Assembly: GCF_027943255.1 (NCBI RefSeq) | Contig: NC_072892.1 | Span: forward strand, 116,267,792 to 116,331,791 | From: Anastrepha obliqua | Lineage: Eukaryota > Arthropoda > Insecta > Diptera > Tephritidae | Reading direction: 5' to 3' | DNA length: 64,000 bases | Program-made: the position numbers and the translations under genes | The notes under the pieces: generated by a model | Told to the model about the DNA's origin: nothing | Databases searched by the model: none | What the model saw: the letters and a program-made list of their open reading frames with translations, nothing else | Shown: positions 56,801 through 64,000 of the stretch, one piece after another | Numbering within the stretch: the first letter of the stretch is position 1 | Layout: each line of letters begins with the position of its first letter

Positions 56801-57190
56801 TCGGGCAAATATTTATACATATAGCGAGCCGCTTGCACCTTAACAGACGCCCGCTCGCTGCCGCTCGTGGTGGACAGATACTGCTTTCTTTATTGGACCC
56901 TCAAACCGAATGCATCGAAGTGGCCCCACAAAAGCTTTACATATTTTGGTTACCATACCCAGGGTTCCCAAACGTTGTCTGTGGGCTCAAAAAATACTTT
57001 GCAGCATATTCGTTAGTGCTATAATAAATGTCTCAGAGTGGCAGTGATATTCTACAGATATTAGAAGTAGTTCAATAGCGGTAGTAGTTTGATAGATCTG
57101 TAGTTTCATTCACTCTATCCTTCGATCAACAAAGCTTGCTAGCATTAAATCACCTTGATTTTAGTTCATTGCCAGGAAATATATCGTTTG
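56801..57190. other. Unassigned spacer, copy of 3700-4072
   Basis: No coding feature. The A block is colinear to here and then deleted. Confidence 0.35.
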
Positions 57191-58125
57191 TCAAAAAGAA
57201 AGAGCGTACCAAGAGAATTTTCGTAATTACATCTCTATGTCTGAGATTTCATTAATTTGTTGTAGGAAAGCGATGTCTTGTTCTGGCTAAGCCTAGGCAT
57301 TCGCATAAATAGTGGAAAATACTTTCTTTATTCATATTTCTATATTCATGTGTCCGGGAATTCATATCAGAGTAATGTGAAGCCAATAACCAAGCAATTC
57401 TAGTTCCTCTCTACACTGTGAAACTAATTTGGGTGAAATGGAATTGGAATCTAAGATAGGTGTACAGCTATTTTTCAGATAAATCAACTAAGTTTCTAAG
57501 TACTAATGTAGGCGTTGATTAACTACTAAGTTTTTTTTGGAGTAAATTTAAATAGTTCGATTGGTGATTTATCGCATTCAGAAACATTTGTTTTGGATAT
57601 TCGTGCTGCATGTACACACACATGCACATGCGTACTTAAGGATGATATAAAACAAGGTTGCGTCTTCCGAATGTCCTGTGTCATGAGAGCTCTTAAATAA
57701 ATAAACAAAAGGAGAATTATTTTTTTGTGAAGAGGAAGAGAAGAAGAAAGGCAAGAAATGATATGCACACACACACTTTCTTGCCAAGGCGTCATCCGTA
57801 TAAAACGCAACGTAGTACTTCGTTTTTATGAGTTTGGTTAGTTCAAATCTCACAAAGCACAATATTACCAAGTCATTCAGTGAATTTTCACAAACATTTA
57901 ATTTCTCCCACTTTTGTTTGTTTTTTTTTTTGTTTGTTTTGTATTGGTAAGGGACCTGACGTCAGATTTGCCAAAATATGTAGTACTAAATTCGCCTTGA
58001 CTAAATGCGTGTGTATTGAATAGGGTGTTCGGAGGCAGAATAGAGTTTCTAATCTAAAGTTTCTCTCTTATCGTTGAGCGTATGAGCGGGGAGCGAGACA
58101 ATGTTAGAAGATAAATGGGAGTGCA
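57191..58125. other. Unassigned region unique to the C block
   Basis: AT-rich with T/G-rich runs near 57910-57945; two overlapping minus frames near 57530-57870 show no known motif. Confidence 0.3.
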
Positions 58126-58129
58126 ATTG

Positions 58130-58298
58130 CCGTTAATCGGACCGTGCGATGCCGTTTCGGAAGATGTAACAATGGCCAAGGTGGTCAAAAGTTAAGCACC
58201 TTCTTTCATTTTGTTGTATTACATTTCAAATTATAGACGATCGCAGACATTATGAGCAATCGACTTTTAAAGCTGGTTAATCAGAAGCTGAAACTTAA
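58130..58298 (-). pseudogene. APN-E relic: promoter and first part of exon 1
   Basis: On the minus strand the text follows the APN-D start: TTTCAGCTTCTGATTAACC, TTTAAAAG (58264-58271), GTCTGCGATCGTCTATA, then ATG at 58224-58222 and signal-peptide codons. The ATG is followed at once by TAA, and another TAA lies a few codons later, so it is dead. Similarity ends near 58135. A LINE is inserted in its upstream promoter region. Confidence 0.82.
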
Positions 58299-60097
58299 GG
58301 TTAGGTTAGATTAGGTTGAAGCTGTCGTCCTGTGGGACAGACGCAGACTCATAGTCCATTGGGATGCCGCGTGGGGATGCCAGTGTGTGATTTTAGAATA
58401 TATCTGATTTCTGCAGAACTGAGGTCTTCCAACTCATTAAAACATTGTTTACCTGGAATAGTAAACCTGCGTCAGGATAGAGCAAGACAGTGGCACAGTA
58501 GGTGGGAGATTGTCTCTTTCTCCTGCTCATCTAGACAACTTCTACAGAAGGCATTTATTTGCACACCCATTTTTTGGCCGTGTCTACCTATTAGGGAGTG
58601 CCCCGTTATGACTGAAATCAGTGTGCTAAGACTATGCTTATTTTGGTTTAGCAAAGATTCTGTACGTTTAGCATTGAGAGTCGGCCACAGTTGTCGGTCG
58701 ATTCTGCAGGTGGTTTCATTAATCCATCCTTTCTTTAAGGATAACTCGCTTGCATGTTTTTAAGGGTATTCCTATGCCATTGTTTATGTACTCATCAGTC
58801 AATTTGCTACCGATTTTCGCTAGTTCATCGGCTCTGCAGTTTCCCTCAATGTCACAATGGCCAAGAACCCATGTTATCATTAGGTGAAATTACTCAGCCA
58901 TCTCGTTAAGAGATGCGCAGCATTTCATGACTACCTCGGAGGTTGTCGACTGTTTTGTGAGGGATTTTATCGCCGCCTGGCTATCAGTGAAAATCTAGAT
59001 ACCATTTCCGGATATCGCATCACACTGTATCAGTGTTGCGGCTTTCATTATTGCCATCAGTTCAGCCTGACAGATACTACAATAGTTGGGGAGCCGAAAA
59101 CGGAAGGAAACCCCCAGACGTTCGGAGTATACACCTACCCCACCCTGCCCTCGAGCTTTAAGCCATCTGTATATAGATTAATAGACTCGCCCTGTCTTAC
59201 ATCGTCCCGTTCCAACTATTCCCTTGTCGATAGGAGGGTAATAACGCTGCAATGGCAAGTGTAGGCAAGAGTGCATAGTCCACCATTCCGGAAAGCCCAG
59301 GATTTTGCCGTGATCAAAATCCCTGTTTGGTCACTTACTTATAGTGTTCAGCCTTTTTTGCAGCACTGCGTGCGTTATATATTGCGCTATATATTGCCCG
59401 CAGATATACCGAAAGTAAGTTTAATGTCGCATATAATGCTTTCGATGGTGTGGTTACCATCGCACCGGTTATAAAAACAGATGCTAGTCTTTGAACCTTA
59501 TCAAGTTTTTGACGTTCACACCCTTCACAAGGGCATTCCACCATATTACTATGAGAGAATTGATCTATTCACTGCTGTGTAGAGCCAATGTATCGTTCTG
59601 GGTTGCAATTCCCATTTCTTCCCAATTAGCCTTCCGCAGGAGTACAATGCGGTCATAGCTTTGCATGCTCTGTCTGCGACTGTGAGCCCTCAATTTAGCT
59701 TCCCATATAGTACAGGTCCTAGATATTTTGCCCTTCTGTTCGCTTGAGAGCAGGTGTTTTATGTTTCCTGCTAAACAGTATCAGCTCCGTTTTTTCCGGA
59801 TTTACTTCTAGTCCTCTACTTTTATACCAAAGTGATAATTTGTTGAGAGATCTTTGTTGAAGATCACTTAATGTTGGAAGGCGTTTCACCGAGATTGCTA
59901 TTACAATATCATCAGCATATGCAATTATCTTACCTCCCATTTTTTCAAGGTCTTGAAGAAGATTATTGACAGTTAGGTTCCACAGAAGTGGAGATATTAC
60001 CCCACCTTGGGGTGTACCCCTGAAATTTCTTAATGGATGTGTCACCAAAATTTGCGCTTATTGTTCGCCCAGTTAGCATTCTCCAGCTAAAACTTAA
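58292..60097 (-). mobile_element. LINE (5' truncated) inserted in the APN-E promoter, with target duplication
   Basis: 1.8 kb (58299-60090) flanked by AACTTAA on both sides (58292-58298 and 60091-60097). The 3' end is a CTAACC/CTAATC repeat. On the minus strand the RT palm (GTPQGGVISPLLWN, AYADDIVIAIS near 59905) is followed by degenerate RNase H and a C-terminal part with SVITGHSLIGRHGQK near 58600. The A block has lost its 3' two-thirds. Confidence 0.85.
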
Positions 60098-60230
60098 ACT
60101 AATAATTAATTTTGTGGAAGTTGGTGAATTGTTAGTAGCAAACAACTGGTAAATCTTAAGTGGTTATATGTATATGTTCTTTTGCGGTGGCAATCCCATT
60201 TCTTAAGGTTTTTAAGGTTATTGGTCACTG
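60098..60230 (-). repeat. APN-D-type 5' flank and SINE tail, inverted
   Basis: Same as 4450-4580. It is the continuation of the APN-E upstream flank on the far side of the LINE. Confidence 0.7.
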
Positions 60231-60389
60231 TAGTAGGAGGTGCACTTACTACATAACGAGACTGACGCTATTATAAAGGAAATGCGACCACTAACAGCTT
60301 AACATAAGGCTTTCTCTTTCAAATGTGTACACAATTCCCTTCTGTGAGCTGATCACTAGCGTTCGTATTCGTTTTTTTTTCTTGGCTCG

Positions 60390-63275
60390 CCTGAAAAATG
60401 TTACTTACAATATTAGATCACAGTATGTTCCCACTTGGTTCTTGGTATGGATCCAGAACCGTTGAAGGTCATACGGTCGAGGTGGAATGCGCCTATATTT
60501 GAATCTAGGACGGATACTAGTTACCGTCCTCAATTCAGATATACGAAAAGTGTAAGATTGGAATTAAGGCTGTCCATATGTCATCAAATATTTCATTTAC
60601 GCAAATTAACTATGCTATGCTGCAACGGCTCTTTTATGCCGCAGTCAAGCGAAACTGCACACAAATCCTCACATAATATTAATTCAAGAACCGTGGGTGT
60701 CTAAGGGACAAATACATGGCTTGAGATATATAAAGTAGGGGTCTATCCTTTATGAAGAGGGAGAGGTCCGTCCGCGTACGTGTTTTATTATGCCGAAAGC
60801 GGTTGATTTCACTTTGTTAAGACAATTCTGCTATCAAGACTTAGTTGCAGTCAAAATAAAGTATCGATTAGAGAGGAAATAAGTAGAGACAATTGTCGTC
60901 TCGGCCTATTTTCCCTGCGACTCCATTCTCCCTCCCCCTACGAGGGAGCTTATGGAAGTTGTAAGATATACTGACTCCATGGCATTAGGTCTAATTGTGG
61001 GATGTTACGCAAATTCACAGAACACACCATCCCGGCTTTTGTGACCAGCAGAAGGTAGGAAGTGATTGATATGACATTATCTAATGATAAAATATCAGAT
61101 CATATCACTGGTTGGAAAGATTCCCTGTCGGACCATCGTTATATAGAGTTCAGGCTTGCGGCCGAGACAATCTCGACCCCAGCAGGCCGGAATCTTCGAA
61201 AAGCCGATTGGACACGTTATGAGGATCTCACTAAAGAGGAAATCCGTGATGTTCCCAAACTCCGGACAATAACTGTGATTGAAGAAGCCACAAACTCATT
61301 GGGGCGAACTTTAATCGAGTGTTATAACAAGGTGTGCCCGGAACGTAGGAGAAGGAGGGTAAGACAGTCTCTTGGTGGAACGCCGAACTCTCGAAACTTC
61401 GGAAAACTTCCAGGAAACTTCTGAACAGAGCTCTTAAAACTCAGTTGGAATAAGATTGGACTGCCTACCGAAAGCTGAATATAAAAAGAAAATTAGATCA
61501 TCTAAATTGGACTCTTATAGAACCTTCTGCAGTGAACTGGAGGAAGGGAAGAGTTCGGCGAGGTTATTCAAAGCCCTCCAAAGAGCCCGGACGGCTAGGC
61601 TGGACTCACTGCTCAAACCAGATGGTACATATACGGACTCAAAATCAGAAGTGTACGATATTCTCTTTTCAACACATTTCCCTGGCTCCAGGAATGTTGT
61701 TGGTCAAAGCTCTATCGATCAATCTGATCATGTCAATATTATTACCAGCACAGGTGATTGGTTTATTGCATCCAGGATAGTTAACGAGGAAACGATAAGG
61801 TTCGCCTTCTCGTCATCCGAAAAGTTTAAGTCCCCAGGACCCGATGGCATATCATGCTCAAGCGGGGCGGAGAACAACTAATAAAGGCTTTGATAATAAT
61901 CTTTACGGCATGTCTTGCGTACTTATAAGCCTGACATCGTTTATGCTTAACGGTTTGGAACGTATGGTGGAGAAGCACATTAGGACGAGGGTTCTAAGTC
62001 GAAACCCTCTCAACGTCAGACAACATGCCTATCAAAGTGGGAAATCTTGCGAATCGGCTCTACACGAGTGCGTTAGCATAATCGAAAAAGAGCTGGAAAC
62101 AAGAGAGTACGCTCTTGGTGTGTTTGGAGACTTTGAAGGATCTTTCGACAATGCTACCTTTGACTCTATGTGCTCTTCTATCAGAAGTTATGGAGTAGAA
62201 GAAATCATTGTTAGATGGATCCACTCTATGCTATCCAAAATACTGCTTACCATGGATAGAGAAAGTGATGCAGGATTCAGGGCTGAGGTTAAGACGGGTT
62301 GCCCACAAGGCGGTGTACTTTCTCATCTACATTGGTGCTTCGTGGTTGACCCTCTTCTTACATACGCCTCTGTGGTATGGGGGAAAGCCACAATGGTGAG
62401 TTCCAGAGTAAAACCCCTAAACAGGCTACAGAGAAGTGTGTCCTTGGGTATTACAGGTGCCATGAGTACGACGTCTGGCCTTAATGCCATTCTGAACTTG
62501 CAATCTCTAGATCTTCTAATTCGAAAGAAAGCAATGAAAGCGAACTCTGGGGAAATGAAGTAACCACTGGCTACTGTTAGATATACCATCAGTTGTCGGA
62601 GCGGGGCACACTGCTCTTGATGCCAGAGGACAATCGGGTGCGAGTCGTTAGGAAGTTCGGTAGGAAGTATGATGTTTTGATGCCAGATATAGATTAATGG
62701 TTAAGTCCAGAGAACCTATTAACGGGATATAAGCACACTTTATACACCGACGGATCCAAAACCAGTGATGGAAGCGGATCTGGATGGTACTTAGACGAAG
62801 ACACTAAGTACTCCTATGCCTTCATGAGGTCTACCCCTAGGGGACGTTGGTATGGGCTGAACTCGTGCATAGTAGCAAAGTGCTTTGTGAATGAGCCAAA
62901 TAGGAAAATAGCGACCTTTTTCCTAAAACTCAGCAGAAAGGACCTGAGAGTACTGGCCTATCCTGTCTTGAAGTTGACGACACTGCAGAGCATTTTCTCT
63001 GCAGCTGTGCTGCATTTTCCAGAATCAGGCTTAGGATATTGGGTTGCGATATAATGAGTATGGATAAAGTTCATGCTCTTCCTCTTCCGGATCTCTTAAA
63101 ATTCATCAATGAATCCAAGATATTTGTGGGAGAGTGATCTCAAACTAAATCCGTCTTACCATCCAGTTTTTATATTTCCTATCTTAATTCTTTCTACTGA
63201 AATCTATCCGGGTGTAGTACCATGGTCTCCTGACGGAGTGCTTGGACTTGTCCAACCCCCCACAAATCTAATCTA
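60390..63275 (+). mobile_element. Degenerate LINE, copy of 4740-7970
   Basis: Keeps PQGGVLSHLHW near 62305, lost in the A block, and the endonuclease stretch SDHRYIEFRLAAE at 61130-61165, also lost there; it has in turn lost part of the endonuclease near 61025 and about 300 bp of RNase H at 62820. The 3' end is a CTAAT repeat at 63263-63275. The 60230-60390 stretch before it has no assignable content. Confidence 0.8.
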
Positions 63276-63276
63276 A

Positions 63277-64000
63277 TCTAAGAGGTTCTAATTAAGATAA
63301 AATTCGCACAAAACAATTCGTTTAAACAGAACCTAATTTTCATAAAATTTTTCTATCTTCGTAAATATTGCGGTAGCCTTCCATTAACTTTTGATGGTTA
63401 TGATCAAATAGAGTGTCGCGTTCCTCTGCAGGTCAAAATTAATTAAAATTTTAAAGCTATTTTGTAATTGGAGAAGCAACACAGCAGAAAAGTCATCGCC
63501 ACTTTCAAAAAACCCGCGTAAAGAAAAAAAACCGAACTAAATGAGAAAGGATTTATGGCGATCCTTTTCGCATACAAAGAGTTCAAGTTTTTAGTTAAAT
63601 TAAGTTAATTTTTTCTTCTTATTATGAACACTTTATTTGGTGTTGTTGTACTTCTTATTTTTTTCAATATAAATTATTTTTAAGTTTTGAAATAAAACAC
63701 TTTATCCTTTTAATCCCTTCTTAAAAGTTTTGTTTTTCACTTCACCTGTTATTGATTTCACACTGTGCTCTCTTGCACACCATACTGAGTATTGACAATT
63801 CTAAGGGCTTATATACTGTTTGACGAATGAGTTTTTCAGGTGTTTTAGTTTTTTTTTGTTGAGCTGCTCGTGCAAAATAATGTAATGTACGTGTTTAAAC
63901 TAATATTTTGAACTTAATTTGTATCGTAATTTGTGGTAAATGCCTTTTCTCACACATGCATATACACATACGTTGCTGAATTGGTTGTTGTAATTTTTTT
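63277..64000 (-). repeat. LTR-like dispersed repeat, copy 3 (cut by window edge)
   Basis: Reverse complement of parts of 22200-23230, with the TATA/initiator/AATAAA set on the minus strand (TATA near 63810-63817). The A-block copy lacks its first 60 bp. Confidence 0.55.

Larger units (their letters stand above)
51375..64000. repeat. Segmental duplication, copy 2 (C block)
   Basis: Same-orientation counterpart of 1-8630, see there. Differences visible here: a mariner at 53986-55284, extra LINE and APN-E sequence at about 57195-59712, an extra 80 bp near 60735-60815, and a deletion of about 300 bp in the LINE RNase H region at 62820. The block runs beyond the window. Confidence 0.9.

Noticed and set aside
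1..64000. CRISPR arrays, bacterial operons, prophage
   Set aside because: Introns, SINEs, LINEs and mariners show insect nuclear DNA; no spaced short repeats were seen.

Overview
The window is eukaryotic, intron-bearing, AT-rich DNA from a higher dipteran, most likely a tephritid fruit fly. The species is inferred from the type of genes and mobile elements, not proven. It holds a cluster of M1-family (aminopeptidase N-like, APN) zinc metallopeptidase genes embedded in a dense layer of transposable elements. No bacterial, CRISPR or prophage features were seen.

APN genes. Four recognisable genes and one relic are present, all sharing a six-exon plan whose coding-exon sizes are nearly constant (about 565, 156, 475, 239, 1237 and 168-225 nt). 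APN-A (minus, exons 1-4 at 352-1971) runs off the left edge. APN-B (minus, 10578-20969) is complete and the only one with a C-terminal hydrophobic, GPI-signal-like tail. APN-D (plus, 32200-38033) and APN-C (minus, 48906-53754) are complete, face each other tail to tail and end early without that tail. APN-E (minus, about 58130-58290) is a dead promoter plus exon-1 stub. All intact copies keep HExxH-18-E; the exopeptidase motif GAMEN is canonical only in B. The products are expected to be secreted or surface-bound digestive peptidases; in insects such midgut APNs are known Bt-toxin receptors.

Large-scale structure. Positions 1 to about 8630 and 51375 to 64000 are two copies of one segmental duplication (A block and C block) differing by transposon insertions and reciprocal deletions. 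APN-D with its 3' flank is an inverted counterpart of APN-C, with a spacer (about 38.4-48.1 kb) made largely of decayed transposons. Exon-level similarity is patchy, as expected from gene conversion.

Mobile elements. A near full-length LINE with target-site duplication lies in intron 1 of APN-B (14054-19366). A second LINE (about 23995-29240) has ORF1 and ORF2 overlapping as ATGA and a single stop in ORF2. A piggyBac-type element (29468-31318) has TTAA ends and an internally deleted but open transposase ORF. A mariner (53986-55284) sits upstream of APN-C and is absent from the A block. There are also several older mariner/Tc1 relics, tRNA-derived SINEs, a 583-bp TIR element, a foldback element, and a dispersed repeat with a strong TATA/Inr promoter that looks like a solo LTR. 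Between these lie AT-rich stretches in which nothing could be assigned.
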